DNA of 64,000 nucleotides from Bacteroides reticulotermitis JCM 10512 (GCF_000517545.1 NZ_BAIV01000016.1:1-64000), one strand, 5' to 3'; positions 54,792-64,000 are shown, counted from the first letter of the stretch. Translations and numbers: made by a program. Notes: generated by a model not told the origin, from the letters alone.

Positions 54792-55940
54792 TTACCACCA
54801 GCTATTTTCTCCACCAGGTTGATTGGGCATTGTGGCTCCTGTAACCCAATCAACAATTGTTTGGGATAAAGTTAAATCGACTTCATTGCTCGATGTATTG
54901 AACGTCATATTGTAGACGATACTCTTTCCCGCTTCATAGAAACCCTTTAATTCATATTTCTTCACTTCTTGCTCTGAAATAATCTTCCCGGAGGTTGTTT
55001 CAACTAAGTCATAATAAATATTCAAGATGGTATTCTCAATGCCTGTACCTCTTCCACTCAATTGTTGTGGAATAAACAAGAAGTAACCATCATTAGTGTT
55101 GAGTTGAACAGTAGAGGTTTGCGTATTCTTTATCTCTACAGTATTGGGATTCAATCCGCCATCTTTGTCGGGAGTTAAAGTAAAAGTAGGAAACCTACCG
55201 TTATCTCCCGGAGCGGGAAAAGTTACATCCCAGATTCCATCTTCCAAATTTAAAGTTCCGATGCCTGAAATATATTTGTATTCTATTGCGGTCACTTTTA
55301 CTGTCAGCCAACTATTTGCATCGGCTGCATCACGTTTGGCAGTAAAACCTATTTTGGTCAGTGCATGCTTCATGGTAAATGGTACTTTACCTGCGTTGCT
55401 TGTAGCATAGGTCATATCAAGCTTATTTGCGTACAAGAGGTCAATCTGTTTGGTGACGTCAGTTGGCAGAAGGTATTTGATATAGGGTGATGATGCTACA
55501 TCGGTTTCTCTATCGGGATACACTTCATCAAAAGTGCCCTCTACATCGGAATAAGGGGCGTAAGCAAAGAAAGAAACTTTGCGGTCGCTCGGCCAGTATT
55601 TAATTACTCCATCGTACTCCCAAGTGCCATTTTTCTTTATTACGGCTTTATTCAGAAAGTAGTCGGGAGAATTGCCTGCGGTATTACCAGCGCTCCATGC
55701 ATTGGTATGTGAGTAGCCAAAAACACCAATCTTTTTTAAATCAGCTGTTTCTGTGGAAGTTCCTCTGGTGGCTTGGGAAGTAAAGCCGAAGCCAATGGCA
55801 GTATTGCCACCGGATGGTTGATCCATGTCGTCGGAGTCCGACGTACATGAAGCTATGCCTATAGTACCTACCAGACTAAGCATTATTAAGGCTGCATACA
55901 TAGCTAACCTTCTTTTTCTAGTTTTCGGTTGGTTATTCAT
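54792..55940 (-). CDS. Fimbrillin-family protein
   Basis: Lipoprotein of 382 residues with signal ending TIGIASC (Cys32). Typical fimbrillin elements are present: AIGFGFTSQATRGTSTETADLKKIGVFGYSH, VIKYWPSDRKVSFFAYAPYSD, PFTMKHALTKIGFTAKRDAAD and a C-terminal strand DLTLSQTIVDWVTGATMPN. The family is built from a lipobox-processed precursor that polymerises into fimbriae. It is separated by 20 bases from the next fimbrillin gene. Confidence 0.87.
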   Translation of the reverse strand: MNNQPKTRKRRLAMYAALIMLSLVGTIGIASCTSDSDDMDQPSGGNTAIGFGFTSQATRGTSTETADLKKIGVFGYSHTNAWSAGNTAGNSPDYFLNKAVIKKNGTWEYDGVIKYWPSDRKVSFFAYAPYSDVEGTFDEVYPDRETDVASSPYIKYLLPTDVTKQIDLLYANKLDMTYATSNAGKVPFTMKHALTKIGFTAKRDAADANSWLTVKVTAIEYKYISGIGTLNLEDGIWDVTFPAPGDNGRFPTFTLTPDKDGGLNPNTVEIKNTQTSTVQLNTNDGYFLFIPQQLSGRGTGIENTILNIYYDLVETTSGKIISEQEVKKYELKGFYEAGKSIVYNMTFNTSSNEVDLTLSQTIVDWVTGATMPNQPGGENSWW

Positions 55941-56056
55941 AAATTTTGTTCTCTCTATTTAGAACTGGCTGCAACGTGCAGTCTTCTTGTGACCGGGAAG
56001 GGACATTCAACCCCGCCCGGCCTGTTTATACCTAACTAGTTAATTTGAGCTAGGGA

Positions 56057-57090
56057 TTAAGGAGTTGGTACTGGAACAGTCTGATCAGTTTCCCAAGGAG
56101 ACATCTTAACTTCAAACTTAATATCATTCAAAGCATCAAATGTAAATTTAAAATGATACCTCGTATTCATTGCAAAAGTGAAAAGAGCCGGGGCAGCAAC
56201 ATTCGTAGGAATCTCAAATTCCTTAACACTACCAGATTCGTAAATATCTTTATACTCACCATCTATTGCCCTAAACGTTATGATAAGCCTTGTTGTACCA
56301 ATTATCTCTTGAGGAAGAATCATCAAGCCTTCCTTTTCGGGAGTTAACTTCCCATTTCCATTAGGCAAAATAGAAATCCCTGCTTCCGGAAGTGAAACAG
56401 CATAAGTTTTATTTTGGTCTAATTGAGCTGGCTGGGCCCACGAAAAAGTCGAAGTTGCAGCAGTAGCAGCATCAGCTGTTAGAGTACTTGAATTACCCAT
56501 ATTTGAAAATTCAATTTTCTCAACAATAAAAGTAGCACCATCATTGGCATTCACCGCTTCAAAAGTAGCTAAAGAAAGAGCATGCTTAAAAGTTAGAATC
56601 ACATTCTCATCATAATCATCTTTTACAACATTTGTACTAGCCACAAGAAAATCTTCTGCTTTTTTCGCATCAGCATTACTAGTAGGTACTGTATAAGCAA
56701 TCGTTGCTTTCTTAAGTGCCTGTCCTTCGAATTTTGTTACATTTACAGATCCAGAAGGACTGTAAGCAAAGAAAGATACATCAGCAACATCTGGATAAAA
56801 CTTAATGGGAGAATAACTCCATGTATTAGCATTTATTCCTCTAATAACAGCCATGCCATTCATTACGTCGTCAGCGAAATCGAAACTAGTGCTGGAACTC
56901 TTAATTGTCGACACTTTAAAGTCGCCAATGTTATCTTTATCCATTTCTGTAGTTCTCGTCTTATTCGTTACTGTACGAAATGCAATAGGCGTACCGTTGC
57001 CTTGATCAACGTTCGGATTCAAACCATCATCTTGCTACATCCAGCCAAAACCATTGCGGCAACTGCCGCCATTACTAAACTTTTTCTCAT
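56057..57090 (-). pseudogene. Fimbrillin-family protein, one-base frameshift
   Basis: The signal peptide MRKSLVMAAVAAMVLAGCSK (Cys18) is read from 57090, but the frame then stops after MMV. Adding one base at 57031-57032 restores CSKDDGLNPNVDQGNGTPIAFRTV and a 344-residue fimbrillin. The mature part has the family pattern: TRTTEMDKDNIGDFKV, WSYSPIKFYPDVADVSFFAYSPSGS, ILTFKHALSLATFEAVNAND and the C-terminal segment FEVKMSPWETDQTVPVP. It is the first fimbrillin gene in transcription order, so it is the best candidate for the main shaft subunit. A sequence error is the likeliest cause of the break. Confidence 0.85.
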
Positions 57091-57143
57091 AATCTTGTCT
57101 TTTAATTAAAAAAATTGGGTTTAACAATAATATATTTTAGTTC

Positions 57144-58067
57144 TCACTTAAGTTCGATCACTTCATCTTCCCACTCTTCCACGTCGGCTTCAAAACCTCC
57201 ACCTTCACCGGCACTGCCGCCTTCATCGGGCACATCAATGCCGGAATCTTCGATAATAATATGGAAATTGGTTCCATTGGATATCTGGTCGGTCACATCC
57301 CACGTCTTCTGCAAGATTCCTCCGGTAGAAGATGGATAGAGCACCTCGATGGTGAAATTGTTGGTTGTATTGTCTATCCGCCCAAACGTACGGAAAGAGC
57401 CTGTTATCATACTTCCACTCACATCGGCCGTTGCATTAAACAATAATGTAGATACAGTAGTGCTCAGCGTTCCCGAATTGAGGTAGTATGAGTTCGACAT
57501 ACCGGATATAGCTCCACGGGTGGCAGATATAAACTTCGTACCGCTCACACCTCGAACTTCAAACGTATAGGTCTGCATCACATTGCTGGGATAAAGATCG
57601 AGCGTAAGGTTTTCATCACTTTGATACACATCGAAAACATCGTTCTTGCCTACGTAAAACTGGGCGTCGGGCTCCGCTACCGTACTTTCGTCAGGAAACG
57701 TTTTGGAATAAGTAGCCCGCACTACGGAATTGCAATAAGCCTCTATCAGGTCGCTATGTCCCTCGTTACGGAAATAAATATTGTTGCCGTGATAGTTGTA
57801 ACACAAGGTCATGTGACAAGAGCCGTGGCGAAGGTGTAAGGTTCCTCCCTCACACTCCAGGTCGTCCATGCCATAGGCGCTCATCTCATTGAGCGAGAAG
57901 AGATTGACACGCATGCCTTGCGTAGGGCGCGTATCGTCTTCATTCCAATGGATCACGACGTCGACCTTTTGTCTGTTCGCCGGAATATCCTCTCCGTAGT
58001 ACAAACTCTTGTTCTTGCATGATACTGCACACAAGGCGGAAATTATAAGTATTATATATTTTTTCAT
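57144..58067 (-). CDS. DUF5119-type fimbrial accessory lipoprotein
   Basis: Lipoprotein of 307 residues, signal ending LCAVSC (Cys17). It has the layout of fimbrial assembly or anchor proteins labelled DUF5119: KVDVVIHWNEDDTRPTQGMRVNLFS near the start, an internal beta-sandwich (NDVFDVYQSDENLTLDLYPSNVMQTYTFEVRG) and a C-terminal TWDVTDQISNG. The last 30 residues are acidic and Gly rich (GEGGGFEADVEEWEDEV), related in character to the repeats of the 52384 gene. It overlaps the upstream DUF3575 gene by 4 bases. Confidence 0.85.
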   Translation of the reverse strand: MKKYIILIISALCAVSCKNKSLYYGEDIPANRQKVDVVIHWNEDDTRPTQGMRVNLFSLNEMSAYGMDDLECEGGTLHLRHGSCHMTLCYNYHGNNIYFRNEGHSDLIEAYCNSVVRATYSKTFPDESTVAEPDAQFYVGKNDVFDVYQSDENLTLDLYPSNVMQTYTFEVRGVSGTKFISATRGAISGMSNSYYLNSGTLSTTVSTLLFNATADVSGSMITGSFRTFGRIDNTTNNFTIEVLYPSSTGGILQKTWDVTDQISNGTNFHIIIEDSGIDVPDEGGSAGEGGGFEADVEEWEDEVIELK

Positions 58068-59451
58068 CTTCTGCCTTTTAATTTATTCACATTTACTCCA
58101 CTTCCGATCAACCATACCAAGGAGATCTTCGCTTTGGTGGGACCAAAGTAGGTACGGCTATGAGTGCTTTGCCACGGATACCGATTGAATTCAGGGTCGA
58201 AGGTGTACTTTTTGTACTCTCCACCCAAGTAACCTACTCCGATGCCGAACTCCAGATTCAGGCGTTTGGCTATCGGGAATGCATATCCGTAACTCAATCC
58301 GGCGGAGTAACTGCAATCGCTCAGGTAGCCTGTATCGGTATTGTACTTGATGTCGTAGGTTCCGCCCATTCCATACAATCCGAAGTAATGCCCGGTAAAC
58401 GGGGTCTTAGATTTGCTACCCAACCATTTGCGTACTTCTATGCCGCCACTCTGAATGCGATGGTAGTAACGACGAGAGTCATCCGTATTCCACCACGACC
58501 ACATGCCTTCTACTTCAAGCGTCCATCGGTTGCCGAGCGCAAATTCAAGTGCAACATTCGGCAAAAACAACGCATCATAGGCTATATTGGTCTTCAAGGC
58601 TATATATCTGATTTTCCTGTTACGGTCTTCGTCCTTCGGCTCCAGCTTTTCCATAACCATAGCTTGCTTCTCAATGTAGACGGTATCTACCCGAACCACT
58701 TCAATAATCTGCGGTTTATCGGCCACGCGAATGGTATCGTAAATAACAATGGGGTTGGTGTTGGTCTTATTGTAGTAGATCATACAGGCCACTACACCAC
58801 GCAAGTCGGGGTAGATGTTTTGTATGATGTAGCCATAGGCATTATCGGGCAAGCGGCTCAACGCTATTTTCTTCTGTTCGGTATCCAACGGTCCGTCGAT
58901 AATGTGGAGCACTTCGTCACGATGGGGCACATTGATGTCTGCTTCTACCATTTCTCTAAGCCCCGACCAGTTTTCACCGGTAGGAAAAGTCTGAATTTCA
59001 TCGGCATGGAGGAAGGGGTAATTCTGCAAAAGATGGCTCTTTAACGAAAGTGCTCTATCCTCTGCCAAAACTTTATTGCCGGCAATACTCCTTCGGGAGA
59101 AGCTGTGGCGGAAATAGTAATTTTTTTGATATTTGCCACGAAGTCTTTGTTAGACAGTGCACGTCTTAGAATGTTCAATGAACGGGTGTTGCTCATGTAG
59201 TTTGCATCAAGGTACGAACTTGACACCCTGAAATGAAGTACTATTGGCTCGGATGAGCTTATATTATCATCATCAGGAAGACATTTATTTTTTTCATCAC
59301 ACAAGTAATAATCGCTTTCGTACTGACAAAAATAATCACTTTTGTCGGCCGATGCCTGTGTAATGGGGTAGAATACCAGTACAAAGAAGACAAGCCCATA
59401 AATCAGCTTGCGAGCTGACCAAACTTGTATTTTAAAAAATCCAAAATGCAT
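58064..59451 (-). pseudogene. DUF3575/OmpA-like fimbrial outer-membrane protein, one-base frameshift
   Basis: First gene of the fimbrial operon. Frame 59451-59041 carries a signal peptide (to about ASA, residue 35) and an OmpA-like segment KKITISATASPEG; frame 59068-58064 carries the rest. Adding one G at 59079-59082 joins them as TASPEGVLPGNKVLAEDRALSLKSHL, giving about 462 residues. The C-terminal part (about 300-460) is the DUF3575 outer-membrane beta barrel (RYIALKTNIAYDALFLPNVALEFALGNRWTLEVEGMWSWW). Such proteins are standard in Bacteroides fimbrial clusters and probably anchor the fimbria to the outer membrane. Confidence 0.88.
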
Positions 59452-59926
59452 ATATAAACTCCTATCCTTATCTATTTTTAAATACGTAATCCTATTCTTT
59501 TTAATTTCAATCGGTTAAAAAAAATAATTAAATCAAAAAGAATGACTTCTTTTATCTTTTTCTACTAACCGTAACATAATAAACTCAAATCAAAACCATA
59601 ACCTATAGAAATAATCCGGACTGGAAAATTTATTCCAGAAACCGAAAATATCCCTTTTATCCCAATTTAGCATTAATGAAAATACTTGTATGGCGTATAA
59701 ATCATACCGTCTCTCTCTGTGTTTGTTCCGTTTTGATAAGAAATTAAAAGAAATAATCTTACATAAAAAACAGATATTCTGCCATGTTTAGCATGGCTCC
59801 AAATAGTTAAGTTTTCATCTTCTCTAGTTCTTGTATCAATAAGTCTTTTTCTCATTTACCAGACTATAGTCATCACACTCACATGCTCATTTTAAATATA
59901 ATATAATAGCAGCTTTGTCTTCAATA

Positions 59927-59934
59927 CAAAGTTA
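59927..59934 (-). promoter_or_regulatory. Candidate -7 box for the fimbrial operon
   Basis: The minus strand reads TAACTTTG, about 475 bases before the first fimbrial start codon, with no good -33 box. It would give a long leader. Confidence 0.4.
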
Positions 59935-59976
59935 TGCAAAAGAAACAATCAAGACTAGTTTAATTTCTAATTAAAA

Positions 59977-60008
59977 GTTAATTAAAGAATTTCCTTTGTT
60001 AATTAAAG
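59977..60008 (+). repeat. Direct repeats GTTAATTAAAG
   Basis: Two exact 11-base copies (59977-59987, 59998-60008) are 21 bases apart, two helical turns. A degenerate third copy, CTAATTAAAAG, ends at 59977. They lie just upstream of the candidate fimbrial promoter and may be activator sites. Confidence 0.5.
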
Positions 60009-60321
60009 CTTTCTTTAAGTTATTTTTGGCCCACATAGGTAATTTACGTTAATTATGTGACCCGAAACGCTTTTTCTCATTGTAAAATATTGAGTATTTA
60101 TTGATAAAGAAGCTAAGTAAATATTATTCATTTTAATGAAAAAACGAGCGTCTATTTTGAGCACAAAAAGAAGGAAACCTACTCTTATTTCCGGCAAATA
60201 ATACGCATAAGCAGAGTCAGAAAATCAAGGAAGTTTTCTCTTTTGAAAAATCTAACCATATACGAATTCCATCAAATTTAACCCATATGCCCTAGAAGCT
60301 TTTTGACGGGGGTAAGCATAC

Positions 60322-60353
60322 AAAAAGGCATCCTGCTTTGTACACAGAATGCC
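60322..60353 (-). terminator. Terminator of the esterase gene
   Basis: On the minus strand GGCATTCTG pairs with CAGGATGCC (9 positions, one mismatch), 9-base loop, then TTTTTG. Confidence 0.75.
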
Positions 60354-60386
60354 GTATTATACCTATTTATATATAGGAGGTTTTAT

Positions 60387-61216
60387 CTATTTGCGCATCC
60401 GAACGGTATCTTTACCCGAAGTTTTGAAACTATTGAGCCAGGATGTGAGTTCGTTGAGCATCTCATTCTTATAGAGGAAGCCTTCGCGTATGCCCCAACC
60501 GTGTCCGCCTGAGGGATAAACATGAAATACGGAAGGAACTCCTAGTTTATTAAGTGCGAGGTAGTAGTTGGCTCCATTGGCGGGAGGGACGACTTTATCA
60601 TCATCGCTGAAAACAACGAAAGCACGAGGCGTTTCTTTGGTCACTTGCTTTTCGTTGGAGTATTGCACCTCTAATTCCTCGGAAGCGTCTTTGCCCAACA
60701 GATTGTCGTGCGAACCTCTATGTGTATACGATTTATCCATGGTGATGACCGGATAAAACAGAATCTGGAAATCGGGTCGCAACTCAGAAGTAGCATGAGT
60801 GGCAATGGTAGACGCCAGATGTCCGCCTGCGGAAGATCCCATGATACCAATGTCGTGCGGGTTGAGGTTCCATACATCGGCACTGTCGCGTACGGTCTTC
60901 ATAGCTGCTTCGGCATCGGAGATGGGAAGCGTACGATCACCTCCCGGCATGCGATACTTGAGAACAATTAGGGCGATTCCTTGTTTATTGAAGAAAGGTG
61001 CCCAATCATACCCTTCGTGATTGACAGCTAACCCACTATATCCCCCACCGGGGCAAGCGACAATAGCACGTCCGGAGCCAATTCGGGCGCAGGAAGAAAT
61101 ACTCGCAAAGAGGGTTGGTTGATATCAAAAGGATTGCGGGCGTTTTGGGCTGTAAGCCGGAAGCCGTTCTGCCAAAAAAGCAGGCATAAGAAAAGGAGAA
61201 AAGTTTTTAGTTTCAT
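60387..61216 (-). pseudogene. Secreted alpha/beta-hydrolase (acetylesterase-like), one-base frameshift
   Basis: Predicted exported esterase with a signal peptide ending FRLTAQ. The first frame ends after about 62 residues, and the second continues from about 61078 if one G is added to GG there, restoring GRAIVACPGGGYSGLAVNHEG. The catalytic set is complete in the joined protein: oxyanion GGGY, nucleophile Ser in IMGSSAGGHLAS, Asp in VVFSDDDKVVPP and His in YPSGGHGWG. The joined length is 276 residues. Similar Bacteroides proteins deacetylate xylan or other glycans. The active-site completeness argues for an error in the sequence. Confidence 0.88.
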
Positions 61217-61380
61217 AGCATCTTAATATTTAACTATTAATCATTTAGATGTGCGAAGATAGTTAATTTGCTTTTCTCAGCCTCGATTTGAAAGAAAAAA
61301 AAGAAGAAACCAGCAGAATAAATTCGAAATACAGCCGACGTTATTTTAACTTAAAAATCACACCTTTTATGAATAATATG

Positions 61381-61388
61381 TATCTTTG
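61381..61388 (+). promoter_or_regulatory. OmpA-like lipoprotein -7 box
   Basis: TATCTTTG matches TAnnTTTG, 56 bases before the ATG at 61444. The -33 region is weak. Confidence 0.5.
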
Positions 61389-61443
61389 CATTGTTATTGG
61401 AAGAAAGCATTTAAAATTATAAACCTATTAAAAACTTTGTGTT

Positions 61444-62117
61444 ATGAACAAGATGAAATTTATGGTTTTTTCATGAGTATCACCCTATTATTTAGCGGTT
61501 GTGCCAGCATGAACAATACAGGAAAAGGCGCCGTTATCGGTGGTGGTTCCGGTGCTGCACTAGGCGCAATCCTAGGTGGCGTGATCGGTAAAGGTAAAGG
61601 CGCTGCAATCGGTGCTGCAGTAGGTACTGCTGTAGGTGCAGGTACTGGTGCGCTTATTGGTAAGAAAATGGATAAAAAAGCTGCCGAAGCTGCTAAGATT
61701 CAAGGCGCACAGGTAGAAAAAGTAACGGATACAAACGGACTTAGTGCTGTAAAGGTTACATTCAGCTCGGGTATTTTATTCCCATTCAATTCGTCTGCTC
61801 TGAGCAGCAACTCAAAAACGTCTTTGGCTGAGTTCGCAAACTTGCTGAAAGAAGATCCGACACTGGATATTGCTGTTATCGGTCATACTGACAAAGTAGG
61901 TACTTACGAAGCTAATCAAAAGGTTTCTACAGACCGCGCTTTCTCCGTACAGAAATACTTGCAACAATGTGGCGTAGCTCCTGTTCAGTTTAAAGAAGTG
62001 AAGGGAGTAGGTTTCTCAGAATACAACGATTCTGAAACTGCCGAGCAAAACCGTCGTGTAGAAGTTTATATGTATGCCAGCGAACAGATGATTAAGAATG
62101 CGGAAGCCTCTAATTAA
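61444..62117 (+). pseudogene. OmpA-family lipoprotein with glycine-zipper segment, one-base frameshift
   Basis: Outer-membrane lipoprotein tied to peptidoglycan. Translation from the ATG at 61444 stops at once, but adding one T to the run of six T at about 61466-61471 gives MNKMKFMVFFMSITLLFSGC, a normal lipobox (Cys20), in frame with the rest. A glycine zipper spans about residues 26-70 (GAVIGGGSGAALGAILGGV and on), which often inserts into membranes. The C-terminal OmpA domain (about 100-215) has VIGHTDKVGTYEANQKVSTDRAFSVQKYL and the final EQNRRVEVYM. The joined length is 224 residues. The end overlaps the start of mtgA by 20 bases. Confidence 0.88.
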
Positions 62118-62817
62118 AAAAATTCTTCGCTACATTCGTAACTTGCTGGTATTCTTTTTCGTGTCGACCATTCTCGCAGTGGTAGCTTACCGGTTTATTC
62201 CGGTGTACGTTACCCCATTGATGGTGATACGAAGTATAGAGCAGTTATTTGCAAAAGATAAACCCACGTGGAAACACACGTGGGTTTCTTTTGACAAAAT
62301 CTCCCCTAACCTGCCAACTGCCGTCATCGCTTCGGAGGATAACCGATTTGCGATACACAATGGCTTCGACTTTGTCGAGATCAAAAAGGCAATGAAGGAG
62401 AATGAGAAACGCAAAAGAAAAAGAGGGGCAAGTACAATCAGTCAGCAGACTGCCAAGAATGTATTTCTATGGCCGAAATCGTCGTGGGCACGAAAGGGCT
62501 TTGAGGTATACTTCACGTTTATGATTGAGTTATGCTGGTCGAAGGAACGAATTATGGAAGTTTACCTGAACTCAATCGAAATGGGAAAGGGTATATACGG
62601 TGCGGAAGCGACCGCCAGACAGAAATTCGGGACGACTGCCGCCAAGCTTTCGAAAGCACAAAGTGCTTTGATTGCGGCTACGCTACCGAACCCAATCCGT
62701 TTTGACTCGGCAAAGCCATCGAGCTATATACTGAGACGACAGACACAGATCATGCGGTTAATGAATCAGATGCCGCCGTTCCCTCCTGCAGAAAACAAGA
62801 AAACAAAGAAGCGATGA
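62098..62817 (+). CDS. mtgA: Monofunctional biosynthetic peptidoglycan transglycosylase
   Basis: Inner-membrane GT51 glycosyltransferase that polymerises lipid II into glycan strands, 239 residues. One N-terminal span (about 16-37) is followed by the catalytic domain with the key acidic ASEDNRF (Glu80), [40 protein letters not shown] and a final LPNPIRFD. There is no transpeptidase domain, which is normal for MtgA. It overlaps the OmpA-like lipoprotein gene by 20 bases, so the two cell-envelope genes are co-expressed. Its stop codon lies inside the left arm of a 14-bp inverted repeat. Confidence 0.94.
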   Translation: MRKPLIKKILRYIRNLLVFFFVSTILAVVAYRFIPVYVTPLMVIRSIEQLFAKDKPTWKHTWVSFDKISPNLPTAVIASEDNRFAIHNGFDFVEIKKAMKENEKRKRKRGASTISQQTAKNVFLWPKSSWARKGFEVYFTFMIELCWSKERIMEVYLNSIEMGKGIYGAEATARQKFGTTAAKLSKAQSALIAATLPNPIRFDSAKPSSYILRRQTQIMRLMNQMPPFPPAENKKTKKR

Positions 62818-62881
62818 ACAAGCTATATACTTACTCTCATTCCCTGAAGAGAAGTTTATAGCGTGTTCATCGCTTCTGTTT
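62807..62881 (+). terminator. Terminator of the OmpA/mtgA unit
   Basis: AGAAGCGATGAACA (62807-62820) and TGTTCATCGCTTCT (62864-62877) are exact 14-bp inverted repeats with a 43-base loop, then GTTTT. The left arm contains the mtgA stop codon. Confidence 0.65.
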
Positions 62882-62929
62882 TATATTGACCCGACTCGCA
62901 GCTCTGCGGCAAGAGGAATCAAACGGTCA

Positions 62930-64000
62930 TCAGGCAATTACCTCACATCTTTCGATATAAGCCAACACATCGCCTTTACGAACTACGGCTCCTTGTTTGG
63001 CGCAGATCTCAATGATACGGCCGCTAAAGTTAGCCCACACCTTATCGAAAGTGTTCCAAGGCGTAGCAATGTAGCAAAAGACATCATTGGGCTCATACTT
63101 ATGCCCTACTTCGGGTGCCATGGAGGTGGAGTTGATATCTACTTCCCATAAGATTTGTCCCCGTTCCATAGCGGTAATAGGTTCTGCTTTTGCACGCTTC
63201 AACCGTCTTACTTCATCTTCGGAGAATCCTTGCTTAGCCAATGCAGCGTCTTTAGCACGTTGCAGATCGTCTTGGAAGCGTTTCTTAGCTACGCCCGATT
63301 TATAGTCGCGATATTGACGATCGTGCATGGCAAGCTCGAATAATTCTTCATCATCCGGTCCGAGTTCCCAGCCGTTTTCTTTCATTTCTTTGCGGTACTC
63401 ATCCAGTTGGTCGGGATAGTTCTGTTGCGGGTCTTCGTCTGTAAACTCATATCCTTTTTCTTTGGCCAACTCGATAATTTCCAGTGCAAGCGCTCCGGGC
63501 AAACGACCACTTTTACCTAAGATCATATCCCAAGTATGATTGTCGATCATAGTCCAACGATCTTCGCCCTTAATAAGAGACATCACATTCATCAAAGCCA
63601 CATTCTTGACGTATTGGCTGAAAGGTGTCACCAAAGGAGGATAACCTAGCTTAGGCCAAACGTATTCGACTTCATCAAACAGCATAACCAATAGATCGTC
63701 GAGACTCAACTCGGGTTCGTTCTTTGATTTCAGGATCATATTGATACCGGAATGTACACCTTTGAGGTCGGCCATCATAGATCCCATCATACCACCGGGA
63801 AGTCCGCACTTCAACAACAAGGACGACATATGCTTGTTGGTAGGGTCCATGAAGTAACCTAAGAAGTCGTCGATAAACTCTTGAGTCATGGCGCGTGCCT
63901 TCATATAGGCTTTCATGTTGATTTCAGGAACTTGGAAACCAGCATCTTTCAGCATAGCCTGAACAGAAATCACGTCCGGATGAACTTTTCCCCACGACAT
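62930..64000 (-). CDS. Oxaloacetate decarboxylase / pyruvate carboxylase alpha subunit, 3' part
   Basis: The C-terminal 356 residues of a carboxyltransferase-type protein; the 5' part lies beyond the right window edge, and the Met at 64000 is probably internal. The first half is the conserved helical carboxyltransferase domain (NKHMSSLLLKCGLPGGMMGSMMADL and the DEVEYVWPKLGYPPLVTPFSQYVKNVALMNV block, typical of OadA/PycB). The last 65 residues form a barrel-sandwich like a biotinyl domain (GRIIEICAKQGAVVRKGDVLAYIE), but the biotin attachment motif MKM is replaced by TPWN, so the domain lacks the Lys. Biotin would have to be carried by a separate protein. Confidence 0.88.
   Translation of the reverse strand: MSWGKVHPDVISVQAMLKDAGFQVPEINMKAYMKARAMTQEFIDDFLGYFMDPTNKHMSSLLLKCGLPGGMMGSMMADLKGVHSGINMILKSKNEPELSLDDLLVMLFDEVEYVWPKLGYPPLVTPFSQYVKNVALMNVMSLIKGEDRWTMIDNHTWDMILGKSGRLPGALALEIIELAKEKGYEFTDEDPQQNYPDQLDEYRKEMKENGWELGPDDEELFELAMHDRQYRDYKSGVAKKRFQDDLQRAKDAALAKQGFSEDEVRRLKRAKAEPITAMERGQILWEVDINSTSMAPEVGHKYEPNDVFCYIATPWNTFDKVWANFSGRIIEICAKQGAVVRKGDVLAYIERCEVIA

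Larger units (their letters stand above)
59452..60386. other. 935-bp AT-rich gene-free region upstream of the fimbrial operon
   Basis: Only short chance frames occur here. It contains a -7 box on the minus strand (59927-59934), direct repeats GTTAATTAAAG at 59977 and 59998, and the esterase terminator at 60322-60353. A long leader or regulatory region for the fimbrial genes is likely. Confidence 0.6.

Noticed and set aside
58160..59044. Plus-strand open frame of 294 codons
   Set aside because: It lies fully opposite the DUF3575 fimbrial gene, which has a clear product; the antisense frame has no recognisable domain.
59673..60197. Two 60-codon frames in the gene-free region before the fimbrial operon
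   Set aside because: They are short, AT rich, without a ribosome-binding context or motif.

Overview
The window looks like chromosome from a gut Bacteroides-type bacterium (Bacteroidales). Three things point there: promoters of the form TTTG, a 19-21 nt spacer, then TAnnTTTG; a SusC/SusD glycan-uptake locus with its own ECF sigma and anti-sigma genes; and a fimbrillin-type fimbrial cluster. No insertion sequence, phage, conjugative element or CRISPR array was seen. Family assignments come from reading motifs, not from searches.

Layout. 1-106: part of a GATCTTTT-type repeat array. 107-3690 (-): two tandem secreted glycosidase-like paralogues and a GNAT acetyltransferase in one operon. 4016-6595 (+): aldo/keto reductase, FMN-binding flavoprotein, small membrane protein. 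6724-7680 (-): ribB under an FMN riboswitch. 7897-9545 (-): hipBA toxin-antitoxin pair with an operator lying on its promoter. 9598-12025 (-): one hypothetical protein and two unknown lipoproteins. 12322-12406 (-): tRNA-Ser(UGA). 12539-17408 (+): mutS2, corA, sdaA. 17550-20276: alpha-L-fucosidase and a divergent AraC regulator. 20368-27519: redox/electrophile-stress cluster with two HxlR regulators, DoxX, YceI, quinone reductase, aldehyde dehydrogenase and pirin, followed by SRAP, Crp and cupin genes. 27647-36672 (-): polysaccharide utilisation locus (ECF sigma, FecR, SusC, SusD, GH18, LamG lipoprotein) that resembles host N-glycan loci and carries a candidate antisense small RNA. 36906-43980 (-): TonB receptor, carbohydrate porin, unknown membrane protein, Crp regulator, M48 protease, LemA. 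43981-45037: a gene-free kilobase with an inverted-repeat-bounded element, a strong internal promoter and a second GATCTTTT array. 45038-49881 (+): a 1,406-codon acyl-CoA dehydratase activase and a TetR regulator. 50051-59451 (-): seven-gene fimbrial operon. 60387-64000: esterase, OmpA-like lipoprotein, monofunctional transglycosylase and the 3' part of an oxaloacetate/pyruvate carboxylase alpha subunit.

An overriding feature is the number of broken genes. Ten otherwise intact genes (mutS2, sdaA, fucosidase, pirin, the 40606-41531 membrane gene, M48 protease, a fimbrillin, the DUF3575 protein, the esterase and the OmpA lipoprotein) each need exactly one added base to become full length. In nine of them the missing base fits in or next to a short homopolymer, and in the fimbrillin it fits a single G or A. 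AraC has a shift of the other sign, and SusD and the dehydratase activase each contain one in-frame TAG. I read most of these as sequence or assembly error rather than gene decay, so the joined products are described.

The most interesting non-genic signals are the 21-22 bp phased GATCTTTT arrays seen at two places, the 376-bp inverted-repeat element with an internal promoter, the antisense RNA between fecR and susC, the hipBA operator, and paired operator-like repeats in front of the DoxX, fucosidase/AraC and fimbrial operons.
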